64,000 nt of DNA from Gracilibacillus ureilyticus (GCF_900111195.1 NZ_FOGL01000013.1:62001-126000), one strand, 5' to 3'. Shown: positions 1 through 10,169, numbered from the stretch's first letter. The notes: generated by a model not told the origin, from the sequence alone. Numbers and translations: made by a program.

Positions 1-41
1 TTTTCGAATAGGGCTATTGACTTTTAACTAATTAGAATAAT

Positions 42-701
42 TTATTGATTTCCTTTTTTAACCCACTTTGCGACCTCAACTGTACGTCTAGCCTGATGTT
101 TCACTGCAGCTTCCACATCTTCAAGCATTTTACCATCTTGGTCAACTGTAACACTTGTCCCATAAGGATTCCCTCCTGCACCAAACAATACCGGATCGGT
201 GTATCCAGGAGAAGCAATAATCGCACCCCAGTGCATCATAGAAGTATATAAAGATAGTAAAGTAGCTTCTTGACCACCATGTGGATTTTGTGCCGAAGTC
301 ATTCCACTCACTACTTTATTTACTGTCTTACCACCTGCCCATAGTCCACCTTGTGTATCAAGGAATTGCTTCATTTGTGAGGGCATATTACCAAAACGTG
401 TTGGAACACTAAAAATAATGGCATCTGCCCATTCAATATCATCCGATGTTGCTACTGGTACGTCTTTTGTTGATTCAACTGTTGATCTCCATACTTCATT
501 CCCCTCAATGACTGATTGTGGGGCTAATTCTTGTACCTTTAATACTTTAACATCAGCACCAGCTTCTCGCGACCCTTCTTCTGCCCATTTTGCTAGTTGA
601 TAGTTTGTTCCACTCATGCTATAAAAAACCACAGCTAATTTTACTTTTGACATATTTTCCATCTCCTTTGAGTTTCTAAATAGTTTGTCCAAAAACCCCA
701 T
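42..701 (-). CDS. wrbA: WrbA-type flavodoxin, NAD(P)H:quinone oxidoreductase
   Basis: Flavodoxin-fold FMN protein of the WrbA family, which reduces quinones by two electrons with NAD(P)H and so avoids semiquinone radicals; cytosolic. The FMN phosphate loop YSMSGTN lies at residues 27-33, and the later PTRFGNMP and GNPYGTS segments are typical of the family. Length (219 aa) is normal. Two starts are possible. The first ATG has AAGGAA upstream. An internal ATG at 653 (protein beginning MSKVKL) follows a stronger AAAGGAG, and the extra 16 residues are charged and may be untranslated. It lies downstream of the MarR and DoxX genes on the same strand, with a 355-bp gap that carries an MhqR-type operator, so it probably belongs to the same quinone/electrophile response. 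Substrate not deducible. Confidence 0.9.
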   Translation of the reverse strand: MGFLDKLFRNSKEMENMSKVKLAVVFYSMSGTNYQLAKWAEEGSREAGADVKVLKVQELAPQSVIEGNEVWRSTVESTKDVPVATSDDIEWADAIIFSVPTRFGNMPSQMKQFLDTQGGLWAGGKTVNKVVSGMTSAQNPHGGQEATLLSLYTSMMHWGAIIASPGYTDPVLFGAGGNPYGTSVTVDQDGKMLEDVEAAVKHQARRTVEVAKWVKKGNQ

Positions 702-1056
702 TTTTACACATTCCTTCTTATAAGTATTGTAATTCTCATAAGGACCATCACTGTTGGAAACAACATTATCAATTCTTTTCGTCTTTCTTATGCTCCATTT
801 TCATTTCAAATTCACAAATCTCAACTTCGAGATAATAGTCACGTATGAAATCTCACTATTCTTACCTATCTTTTACAGCACAATCCATAATAAGTAGTAG
901 TGACCCAACTTTAAGCCGATCATGATGATCCGCAGTATCAGTAAATTGTTGTTTCAGAACCTACACCTGTTAATTATTTACCATTTTCCTAAATGACCAA
1001 CAATCGAATATATGCCAACTATCAATCAGAAATGAATTGTATTTTTCCACTTTCCT
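702..1056. other. Intergenic region upstream of wrbA
   Basis: A 355-base stretch with no convincing gene. It carries the wrbA ribosome binding site, presumably its promoter, and the palindrome listed separately at 818-833. Short open frames here lack ribosome binding sites and family resemblance. Confidence 0.6.
818..833. promoter_or_regulatory. MhqR-like operator upstream of wrbA
   Basis: The 16-mer ATCTCAACTTCGAGAT has 5-bp inverted arms ATCTC/GAGAT around an AACTTC core. It closely resembles the published B. subtilis MhqR operator (tATCTcgaAtTCgAGATa). It lies about 120 bp before the wrbA start, and a MhqR-like MarR protein is encoded next door. That this protein binds here is an inference. 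Confidence 0.5.
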
Positions 1057-1509
1057 TTATGAAAGCTCCTTTGCAGCAAGACCAACCGTTTTTAATAATG
1101 TTGTTAATTGCTCCTTTTGCTCGTTATCTAAGACCTCTAAATTTTTCACGATCATTCCAACATGTTTCGGGAAAATTTCATTAAATAATGCTTCCCCTTT
1201 TTCTGTTAAAACAACTTTGCAATACCGTTTGTTTTCATTATTGATTTCGCGCATTGCTAGTTCTTTTTTTTCTAGTTTGTTCACTACATACGTAATACTT
1301 CCGCTTGGTATCATTAACTTTTCACTAATTACTTGAATATATTGTGGACCTTTATTATAAAGTAGTTCCAGGGTCATAAAGTTTTCAATTGTTAAACCGT
1401 GACTTGTTATATCTTTCGTCACATTATCATAAAGTGTTTTCGTCGCTTTTAACCATATACGAAATAGCTTCAAATCTTTTTCTGCATATTGTAATTTTTG
1501 GTCCATCAA
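1057..1509 (-). CDS. MarR-family regulator, MhqR-like
   Basis: A 150-aa winged-helix repressor. The central segment (DITSHGL, LELLYNKG, IPSGSITYVVNKLEKKEL, then NKRYCKVVLTEKG and IFPKH) follows the MarR layout. It reads very like B. subtilis MhqR (YkvE), the repressor of catechol/quinone detoxification genes including a DoxX protein (mhqP) and azoreductases. No Cys suited to thiol sensing is visible, and MhqR likewise is not a simple Cys switch. The start is TTG at 1509 or ATG at 1506; GGAGG lies 7-10 bases upstream. It follows doxX by 50 bases on the same strand, so the two are probably cotranscribed and autoregulated through the palindrome before doxX. Confidence 0.88.
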   Translation of the reverse strand: MMDQKLQYAEKDLKLFRIWLKATKTLYDNVTKDITSHGLTIENFMTLELLYNKGPQYIQVISEKLMIPSGSITYVVNKLEKKELAMREINNENKRYCKVVLTEKGEALFNEIFPKHVGMIVKNLEVLDNEQKEQLTTLLKTVGLAAKELS

Positions 1510-1559
1510 TTAATCGCCTCCGACTTTACTTTATCTTAAGCATAAAATATTTAATTAAC

Positions 1560-1910
1560 TTAGCCAAGTAAAGATGAGTAGTTTAGTATTAATACAAGGG
1601 CTCCGAGTACAAATAAAATGATAGGCATCATCATATCTTTCAATTTATCTTGAATTTTTAAATGTGTAAATATTGCACCAATCATTGTTGCAACAACAAG
1701 AAAACTACCAATTGCAGCCAATGTTCCATTCCAAATACCTGTGATTAATAGAACTGCAGCAACAATCTCTACCGTGCCTGTAAAAATTCGAAATCCTGCT
1801 GAATACCCATAATGTTTAAATCCTTCAACCATTTGCTTTGACCTAAACTTCATTAGCCCAAACATAATAAACCCTAACCCTAAAATTATTTGCAGTATTG
1901 TTGATACCAT
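1560..1910 (-). CDS. DoxX family membrane protein (MhqP-like)
   Basis: A 116-aa integral membrane protein with four predicted hydrophobic helices (about residues 3-17, 45-62, 66-86 and 95-113) and the DoxX signature regions (LGFIMFGLMKF, GFRIFTGTVEIVAAVLLITG). B. subtilis MhqP is a DoxX protein in the MhqR regulon for quinone and catechol resistance, and the pairing with a MhqR-like gene here argues for the same role. It has a good ribosome binding site (AAAAGGAGA) 7 bases before the ATG. It is the first gene of the unit with the MarR gene, and a perfect 20-bp palindrome sits just upstream. The biochemical activity of such short DoxX proteins is not established. Confidence 0.88.
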   Translation of the reverse strand: MVSTILQIILGLGFIMFGLMKFRSKQMVEGFKHYGYSAGFRIFTGTVEIVAAVLLITGIWNGTLAAIGSFLVVATMIGAIFTHLKIQDKLKDMMMPIILFVLGALVLILNYSSLLG

Positions 1911-1929
1911 TTTACATTCTCCTTTTCTA

Positions 1930-1949
1930 TTATCCTAACATTAGGATAA
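1930..1949. promoter_or_regulatory. Palindromic operator before doxX
   Basis: TTATCCTAACATTAGGATAA has perfect 9-bp arms around a CA centre and lies 20 bp upstream of the doxX start, immediately before the ribosome binding site. The size and AT-rich symmetry suit a MarR-dimer operator. The motif recurs twice 230-270 bp upstream. Confidence 0.7.
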
Positions 1950-2179
1950 TATCCGAATTATTATAATTTCCGTTTAACCCCACTGATGCTTGTTCGCATT
2001 CTGAAAAACCAGCCTAATTATTAATGTCACTTGGCCATTTATTTCTTTCCAGTGTTATTGTCTCAAATTGTCTCACCAATTATTTCTTTAGCAGTTAATC
2101 TTTTCTCCCGATTTTTCTCAACTTCCAATTCAAGTCTGCAATCATCTTTATCTCCTTTCTAATCACTTCTTTCATCCTA

Positions 2180-2220
2180 TATCCTAACATTAGGATATAG
2201 ACATCCTAACATTAGGGTAT
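2180..2220. promoter_or_regulatory. Two tandem copies of the doxX operator motif
   Basis: TATCCTAACATTAGGATA at 2180-2197 and ATCCTAACATTAGGGTAT at 2203-2220 (one arm with a mismatch) repeat the palindrome before doxX. Centre-to-centre spacing is about 23 bp, roughly two helical turns, so two dimers could bind one face of the DNA. The copies may control a lost gene or act as an upstream or looping site for doxX. Confidence 0.65.
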
Positions 2221-2335
2221 TGAATTGTCAATTAATCAAAATATGCATTATTTTTAATGTCTTGAAAAATACTCACACACATTGATTGCTACGACAACAC
2301 TAATACATAAGCTGAACCTTTTTTAATTAATACTC

Positions 2336-2370
2336 GCATATCCCTGCAACTATGATTAATTCGACTTTCC
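2336..2370 (+). repeat. 35-bp dispersed repeat, copy A
   Basis: This 35-bp stretch, ending TATGATTAATTCGACTTTCC, matches 15526-15560 at 33 of 35 positions in the same orientation. Similarity fades quickly outside. It looks like the end of a degraded mobile or repetitive element. No intact transposase is nearby. Confidence 0.75.
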
Positions 2371-2538
2371 TTCACTTGCTTATAAAATAAAAGTAGACAT
2401 AAACCCTTTATATAACAAGGATTATGACTAAATGGATGATAATAAATCTTGTATGGTTAAATTGTATTTAACGCGAACTTATTTTAATCAGAAATTACAC
2501 TACTCTATATCATATTCCTTTTCTTTAGATTAAAGTGA

Positions 2539-2643
2539 TCATTCTATTGTAATGTGATGTGGTCCGCTCCCTCCATCAATTAAGATGGGCTCTAGCACCG
2601 GTAGCACATTGACTTTGTATTGCTTATGATAGTATTGCCAGAT
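2539..2643 (-). pseudogene. Possible C-terminal relic of an unknown gene
   Basis: About 34 minus-strand codons ending in TGA read like real coding sequence (WQYYHKQYKVNV, then VLEPILIDGGSGPHH). A TAA stop sits directly upstream in frame, and there is no start codon or ribosome binding site. I do not recognise the family. It is best treated as the remaining tail of a decayed gene. Confidence 0.3.
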
Positions 2644-2683
2644 TTATTGTAATCTATGTATGAAAGACAATATATTGTGTTAT

Positions 2684-2712
2684 AAAGGCTACTTTTCAAT
2701 TAGTAGCCTTTT
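2684..2712. terminator. Stem-loop terminator
   Basis: AAAGGCTACT and AGTAGCCTTTT pair perfectly over 10 bp around an 8-base loop, with a T-run on the plus side. No intact gene ends at it on either strand, consistent with loss of a gene here. Confidence 0.6.
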
Positions 2713-2743
2713 GGTGTTAGAAAAAGGTTGTTCAACTAAAGAT

Positions 2744-2767
2744 CCGAGTCTTAAATAGAGAACTTTT
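2744..2767 (+). repeat. 24-bp dispersed repeat, copy A
   Basis: CCGAGTCTTAAATAGAGAAC and the following TTTT match 16570-16592 with one substitution and one single-base gap, in the same orientation. It lies about 400 bp after copy A of the 35-bp repeat, and the second copy keeps the same order near 16 kb. Confidence 0.55.
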
Positions 2768-2874
2768 TAAGACTTTATAATTGCGTAGTATCCTTGTACT
2801 GTGCAGCTAATGACTTTGTATTTGTTATTATTCTTATTTAAAATAAAGTCCAATTGTTTGATTTTTTTGACTTT

Positions 2875-3089
2875 TCAGATAGATGAGCTGTAATATTTAA
2901 GAACTGTAAAGGCGTCATCTATCGGTAAATAACTTCACCCTCAGTAGGTTACAATTGCAAACCATCTCCCATCATTTTTTGCTTGAATGTCGGATCCAGC
3001 ACCACTTCCATTTCAATAAACTTTCCTGTTGCAGGTACAATAATCGTTTCTTCCAGTTTCTTTTTCTAAACAAATATCTTACTTAACAT
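2875..3089 (-). pseudogene. PTS EIIA (glucose/Crr-type) relic
   Basis: The minus-strand frame from ATG 3089 reads MLSKIFV, then a TAG stop, then KKKLEETIIVPATGKF and FKQKMMGDGL. These are hallmark segments of the N-terminal part of an EIIA-Glc domain (VPATGK, DP-F-KMMGDG). A second stop and a frameshift follow (PTEGEV, then PID in another frame), and the region with the phosphorylated His is not recognisable. The ATG overlaps the end of the sucrose hydrolase gene by 11 bases and has an AGGTT ribosome binding site, so it was the last gene of that operon. The adjacent EIIBC permease has no EIIA of its own, which fits a former dedicated EIIA. Now non-functional. Confidence 0.75.
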
Positions 3090-4553
3090 TCTTATAACCT
3101 CTTGAAAAAATTTGACTATGACTTTTTAAACTCCAATGAGAAAAATTGATTGTTGTTTTACCAAAAGAACCGATTTTAACTTGCTTGTTTTCTTTATAAG
3201 GGAACATTCTCGCAGTAAATACTTCTTCCCCATTATTTACAAATACTTCAATCGTTGAAGCATCTAAAAGCACCTGTAACTGTTGTAGACTTTTTAATTC
3301 ACATTGTCTACGCTCCATTAAGCCATCTACAAAGCTCCTTCGTTCGAATGTAAATACTTTTTTCTCTTTATTAAAAATAAGACGAACCTCTCCACGAATG
3401 GAGATCTCTAATCGTTCTGTACTTTGATCATTTACCTCTAGTAGAAGCTCTGCTGTTTCCTTATCCATATCAATAACTTGTTGATTGCTTTCTTTTAGAG
3501 ACAAATTAAATTGATGGACAATCTCTTCGCGTAATATTTCCAACTCTGTTATAGGCGTTTGATAGACCTTTCCATCCTTTATAGTTAGTTCCCGTGGAAG
3601 TGTCATGGCATGGAGCCATTTATGTTTTACTGTCGGATGCTTATCCTCATATTGCTCTGGAACACCCATCCAGGCAATCAAAATGCGCCGCCCATTATCG
3701 TCTATTGTTTTTTGTGGTGCATAAAATTCAAATCCCCGGTCTAACTCTTCAAATGGCGTGGAAATTTGTAAGTTATATTTGTTGTCCACTGTCCCAGAAT
3801 ATAACCAGATTGATACACATTATGATACTTCATCCCTTTTTCTTCCAACCCTTGAGGAGAAAATAATAAAACATCCTTACCATTTATATTAAAGAAATCT
3901 GGGCATTCCCACATAAAGCCAAGCTCTCCATCTGAACCTGCGATGGGGCCAAGATCCTCCCAATGATGAAGATCTGTTGATTGAAACAGCACGGCTTGCC
4001 CCTCAAGTTTTTCACTTTGCGCACCAATAATCATGTACCACTTATCACCGCTCCTCCATACTTTCGGATCACGAAAATGAGGTGTGTATCCCTCTGGTAG
4101 GTTAATCACTGGACCTTTTTTTTCAAATTTCACGCCGTCACTCGAAACAGCCAGACATTGATATGTCTCACGATTACCTACTTCATCTTTCACATTTCCT
4201 GTATAAAACAAGTACAACTGACCCTCATGTACAATAGCACTACCAGAGTAGCAGCCATTTTTATCAAACCAATCAGAGGGTGTGAGCGCAATTGGCTCCT
4301 CCTTCCAATGAACGAGATCTGCTGATGTATAATGCGCCCAAAATTTTGCACCATGCCCCGTTTTAAATGGCATCCATTGATAAAACAAATGATAAACACC
4401 ATTCCATTGAACAAATCCATTCGGGTCATTCAGCAAGCCTACAGATGGAGCTATATGGTAATGAAGGTAATAAGGATCGCTTTGAACGATATCTTGATAC
4501 TTTTCAATTTCCTTTATGGCTTCAAATCGTAACTGTTGATCCAATTTAGACAT
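3079..4553 (-). pseudogene. sacA: Sucrose-6-phosphate hydrolase (GH32), frameshifted
   Basis: GH32 enzyme that splits sucrose-6-phosphate from the PTS into glucose-6-phosphate and fructose. The N-terminal part (from 4553) has the nucleophile motif LLNDPNG (Asp43), the FRDPK motif and the acid/base ECPDF motif. The C-terminal part (to 3079) carries the EELDRGFEFYAPQ continuation and the beta-sandwich module. The two lie in different frames: after GYILGQ near 3790 one base appears to be missing, so the intact product of about 490 aa is not made. The site GGGACAGTGG is not a homopolymer, which argues against a simple sequencing slip. The start overlaps the fructokinase stop by 8 bases, indicating translational coupling. 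Confidence 0.88.
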
Positions 4554-5523
4554 TTTGTTCCCGCCTTACTTGTTCCACATATTTTTCTACTTGGTCAAGT
4601 GTCGGTAATGCAGACATTGCCCCTTTTTTAGATGCAGTTAAACCTCCTGAAACATTTCCGTACATCGCCATTTCTTTGGCCTCAGCTAAAGAAAGTTCCC
4701 CAACGTTCCCACCATATGCATTTAGTTTATATAAAATAACAGAGACAAAGGCATCTCCAGCACCAGTCGTATCTACAGCATCAACCTTCATTGCAGATAC
4801 TTTTGACTGCTCTCCATTTAAGATTACAATACACCCTTTACCGCCTAATGTAATAAACAATAGTGGAATACCGTATGCTACCATTTTTTTTATTCCGGCT
4901 TGAATATCCTGTTCACCGGTAATAAACTTTAATTCTTCTTCTGAAATTTTCACAACATCTACCTGGTCAAGCATAGATACAATCGTTTCTTTCGCTTCTG
5001 CCTCACTTCTCCATAACCCTAGGCGAAGATTGGGATCATAGGAAATCAACATTCCTGCTTGCTTTGCTAATTGTACTGCCTTTTTCGTCGCCTTTTTAGC
5101 AAGATCATCAATCATGGAAATAGATCCAAAATGGAGAACTCGATGTGATGTCAACACTTTTTCACTTATCTCTTCAGGTTTTAAAAAGCGATCAGCACTT
5201 GGATTAATATAAAAATCGAAGCTTCGTTCACCATTTTTCGCTAACGTAACAAAAACAGTACCGGTACGATGTTCTTTCGTTAAAAACATTTGGCTCGTAT
5301 TTACATGATATGCTGCTAATGTATCTCTTAAAAATGCCCCTAAAACATCATCGCCAACCTTCCCCAAAAATGTTGATTTCGCTCCTAACTGAGCAATACC
5401 TACAGCAACATTAGCAGGTGCACCCCCTGGACTTTTTTGATAAGTTAAATTTTCATTATCAAGAGGAATAAAATCAATCAATGCTTCTCCTAAACAAATC
5501 ACACCATTTTTCATCATTAACAA
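4546..5523 (-). CDS. scrK: Fructokinase, PfkB/ribokinase family
   Basis: A 325-aa PfkB-family sugar kinase that phosphorylates the fructose released from sucrose-6-phosphate to fructose-6-phosphate. It has the N-terminal GEALIDFIP and SPGGAPANVA motif, the central YDPNLRLGLW segment and the C-terminal DTTGAGDAF signature with the catalytic Asp. Length is normal and the frame is intact. It ends in an 8-base overlap with the broken hydrolase gene. A long stem-loop separates it from the upstream EIIBC gene, so it may have its own promoter in 5524-5650. Kinases of this family vary in sugar choice; assignment to fructose rests on the sucrose context and the close fit to ScrK. Confidence 0.88.
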   Translation of the reverse strand: MLMMKNGVICLGEALIDFIPLDNENLTYQKSPGGAPANVAVGIAQLGAKSTFLGKVGDDVLGAFLRDTLAAYHVNTSQMFLTKEHRTGTVFVTLAKNGERSFDFYINPSADRFLKPEEISEKVLTSHRVLHFGSISMIDDLAKKATKKAVQLAKQAGMLISYDPNLRLGLWRSEAEAKETIVSMLDQVDVVKISEEELKFITGEQDIQAGIKKMVAYGIPLLFITLGGKGCIVILNGEQSKVSAMKVDAVDTTGAGDAFVSVILYKLNAYGGNVGELSLAEAKEMAMYGNVSGGLTASKKGAMSALPTLDQVEKYVEQVRREQNV

Positions 5524-5655
5524 CCACCTTTAATATTAAGAAAACTAGCTCACACCTATCCGTGATGTAGTACGTACCTTAGTTGCACTATACTAACCCT
5601 AAAAATTTTAAAGTAACTCTCCCTTTTTGAACTACTATTAGATAAAGACTTATGG

Positions 5656-5700
5656 TAAATGTAACAGGCTCGTTTCTTTAAAACGAGCCTGTTACATTTA
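5656..5700. terminator. Perfect 20-bp stem-loop between EIIBC and fructokinase genes
   Basis: Two perfectly complementary 20-base arms (5656-5675 and 5681-5700) enclose a 5-base loop CTTTA. A strong T-run is missing on either side. It probably ends or attenuates transcripts coming from the EIIBC gene; the unusually long perfect stem could also stabilise mRNA ends after processing. Confidence 0.65.
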
Positions 5701-5809
5701 TATATCTTCAACCTAATTGACATCTATGATTAGAATAATCAAAGTTGATCGTTGACATTTAAAAATAAATTACTTTTTATTCAAAGGATAGGTTAATAGT
5801 CAAAATTGA

Positions 5810-7231
5810 TTACAAGCTTTTATTTAACTTTTTAGACTTAGACAGAAGAATTGTTATTACAAATGATGCTATAACTGAAATTAATATTGCTATTAAAAAG
5901 TTTATAACATCTCCAGCTTGAACAGTGACAAATCCAATAACACCAGCTGGTCCAGGTGCTACATTTGTGATTTGGGCAAAAGCTGCATATGCGCATCCCA
6001 GTGCGGAACCTATCATTGCAGCATAAAATGGGTATTTTAATTTAAGATTCACACCAAACATCGCTGGCTCAGTAATCCCTAATAAAGCTGATATGCCTGA
6101 AGAGACTGCAACACTTTTCATTTTCTTATCTTTTGTGAGTAGCATAGCTGCAAAAGTGGCTCCCCCTTGTGCAACGTTGTTTGAAGCTACAAGCGCAAGT
6201 AAGAAAGAACCGCCAGCCGCAATTAACTGAATGTCAACTGGGAGTAAACTGTGATGCATACCAGTCAATGTTAACGGTGCCATGATGAATCCAAAAATAG
6301 CACCTCCAAAAAAGCCTAATGTATCATATAACCAAACCAAACCATTAGCTAATAAGTCCCCCGCAGATCTCATAATTCCACCAACAACACTAAAAGTAAG
6401 AAAGCTTGTGATAAAGACAGCCAATAACGGTGTTAATAAGTTATCGAGTACGGACGGAACAATTTTACGTAAATTCTTCTCCGTCCACGCCAAAATAAAT
6501 GACGCAGCTAGTACTGGGAAAACAGTTCCTTGATATCCTACTTTTTCAATTGAAAAGCCAAATATATTCCACACAGGTACAGTATCATTAAGAACCGCGT
6601 TTCCATACCCATACGCATTTAACAAATCAGGATGGACCATAATCATCCCAATTACTGCCCCTAAATATGGGTTTCCACCAAACATTTTCGTTGCTGAAAA
6701 ACCAATTAAAATAGGGAGAAAGACAAAAGCTGCATTTGCAAAGATATTGATCATATTAGCTAAGTCGGTAATTTGCGGGTATATATCCAATAAAGAATTG
6801 CCTTCAATAAACAATCCTTGAGACGTCAGAACATTGTTTATCCCCATCAGAAGACCCGCTGCTACAAGAGCCGGAATAATAGGTACAAATATATCTGACA
6901 AAAGTTTCACAAGTTTTTGAACCGTATTCATTTTTTTATCTGCTTCTTTTTTAACCTCAGATTTAGTAGATTCATTAATATCGGCGAGTTTAACTAACGA
7001 ACTATAAACCTCATTTACAGTGCCTGCACCAATAATAATTTGATATTGACCAGAATTACTAAACTGACCCTTTACAAGATCTATATTTGATAATTCTTCA
7101 GATTTTACAATCGAATCATCTTTTAAAACTAAACGGAGCCGCGTGGCACAATGGGCAGCGCTTATTATATTTTCCGGTCCGCCAATATTATCTAAAATCT
7201 GCTGAGCAGTTTCATCTATGTTATTACTCAT
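5810..7231 (-). CDS. PTS sucrose/alpha-glucoside permease EIIBC
   Basis: Membrane component of the phosphotransferase system that imports and phosphorylates a disaccharide. The EIIB domain (about residues 1-85) has the phospho-Cys motif HCATRLRL (Cys28). A linker leads to the EIIC domain, with multiple membrane helices and the conserved TGMHHSLLPVDIQL and GITEPAMFGVNLKLK motifs of the glucose/sucrose class. There is no EIIA domain. I chose ATG 7231 (473 aa) because AAGGAAAGG lies 9 bases upstream, within the end of the preceding GH13 gene; an ATG seven codons earlier has no ribosome binding site. The neighbours point to sucrose or a sucrose isomer. It is intact although most partners are broken, so it would need an EIIA from elsewhere. 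Confidence 0.88.
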   Translation of the reverse strand: MSNNIDETAQQILDNIGGPENIISAAHCATRLRLVLKDDSIVKSEELSNIDLVKGQFSNSGQYQIIIGAGTVNEVYSSLVKLADINESTKSEVKKEADKKMNTVQKLVKLLSDIFVPIIPALVAAGLLMGINNVLTSQGLFIEGNSLLDIYPQITDLANMINIFANAAFVFLPILIGFSATKMFGGNPYLGAVIGMIMVHPDLLNAYGYGNAVLNDTVPVWNIFGFSIEKVGYQGTVFPVLAASFILAWTEKNLRKIVPSVLDNLLTPLLAVFITSFLTFSVVGGIMRSAGDLLANGLVWLYDTLGFFGGAIFGFIMAPLTLTGMHHSLLPVDIQLIAAGGSFLLALVASNNVAQGGATFAAMLLTKDKKMKSVAVSSGISALLGITEPAMFGVNLKLKYPFYAAMIGSALGCAYAAFAQITNVAPGPAGVIGFVTVQAGDVINFLIAILISVIASFVITILLSKSKKLNKSL

Positions 7232-7235
7232 TTTC

Positions 7236-8975
<1,740 letters not shown>

Positions 8976-9000
8976 CTATTTTCACTTTAGGAGAAAATTT

Positions 9001-9889
9001 ATGCATAAGCCAACTTTAAAAGAAAAGTCCACTCATGGTACTCCATTATTTCCGTTGCATATATACAGTAAGGTTAGAGAAAGAGAATATCATGTAGACT
9101 TCCATTGGCACGAGGAACTAGAGTTTATTTTTGTTGAGGATGGAGTAATAGAGGTTACTATTAATTCAGAAACAAGACATGTTACAAAGGGGCAGTTTAT
9201 TTTTATCAATTCTGGTGACTTACATAAAGTTACCTCAAAAGGTCGCTCGATTCACCATGCCATAGTATTTCATCCGCAGATATTAAATTTTGACTATCCT
9301 GATATTAGCGAAAGTTCTATTATTAATCCTCAGTAAAGGATTTTTGCGATTTCCATCTACTGTTGAGATTGATGGGAACTTAAAGAAATATTTAGCCAAT
9401 AAGCTTAAAACAATAATTTCAATAGACAAAACTGATTCTGACTTATCTGCATTAAGAATTAAAATCATGTTGCTAGAAATTATTTTAGAGCTTTATGAGA
9501 ACCAACTTTTTGGGGAATTACAAACAAGCGTTAAAGAGAAACAAGAAAACAAAAAAAAGTAATTACCTATATCCAGGATAATTACGATAAAAAAATATTA
9601 CTTGAAGACTTAGCTTCTCTTTTGAGTATGAACAAAAACTATTTCTCTAAATATTTCCATTTGGCAATTGGAAAAACACCGATCACCTATATTAATGAAT
9701 ATCGATGTCAAAAGGCTGCTGAGTTATTAAAAAGCAGTGATCTAAAAGTCTTGGATGTTTCCTTTTTTAGTTGGCTTTGAGAATTTCAGCTATTTTATTC
9801 GTAAATTTAAAGAACATAAACGTTACTCCCCCACCCAATACAGAAAGAAATTTTATATTGAGAATATGCAAAATAATACGCAAGATTAA
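9001..9889 (+). pseudogene. AraC-family regulator, three frameshifts
   Basis: Relic of a regulator with an N-terminal cupin (HVDFHWHEELEFIF, FINSGDLHKV) and a C-terminal AraC double helix-turn-helix (LLEDLASLLSMNKNYFSKYF, then VGFENFSYFIRKFK). The reading frame breaks three times: near 9335 (stop after SIINPQ), near 9555 in a run of eight A where nine would keep the frame, and near 9768 where an extra base splits the second recognition helix. A normal start with AGGAGA at 9001 and the divergent position identify it as the former activator of the sugar operon. No fragment could act as a full regulator. Confidence 0.85.
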
Positions 9890-10074
9890 TGGATTACTCT
9901 TAAACTAACCTCATCTTTTTTTTGTAAATTTTTTCACAAAGTCAAAAAAAATAAGCTGCTTATTGCGCAGTATGTGTCTACAACGTAAGATCGAAGTTAA
10001 TCCATAACCTGGTTCTATTGCTGTCATACAAATACTGATTAGCGATATCTGTTATCCATGACAGATTATTAAGA

Positions 10075-10084
10075 TTCTGTGCAG
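10075..10084. promoter_or_regulatory. Copper-cassette motif before csp3
   Basis: TTCTGTGCAG lies about 85 bp upstream of the Csp3 start. Related palindromes precede cueP (12777-12790) and the DUF305 gene (14210-14221). A binding site for the response regulator encoded in the cassette is a reasonable guess. Confidence 0.4.
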
Positions 10085-10169
10085 TTTTTATCGAGTTTTA
10101 AAAATTTTGTTTATGTAAAAACCGCTGCGGTAATAGTATGAGTGAAATACTTAAAGGAGGAATGTAAAT

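Larger units (their letters stand above)
2221..2874. other. Gene-poor region with relics
   Basis: About 650 bases without an intact gene. It holds one member each of two short repeats (2336-2370 and 2744-2767), a possible coding relic on the minus strand (2539-2643) and a stem-loop (2684-2712). The rest is AT-rich and shows nothing I recognise. Confidence 0.5.

Noticed and set aside
2014-2145. Possible small gene on the minus strand with AAGGAGA before an ATG at 2145
   Set aside because: The frame from the ATG stops after 16 codons; a neighbouring frame looks coding for only about 27 residues and also ends in TGA. Too weak to annotate.
10021-10065. CTGTCAT...ATGACAG inverted repeat upstream of csp3
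   Set aside because: Seven-base arms 30 bases apart are expected by chance in AT-rich DNA and no partner motif was found at other copper promoters.
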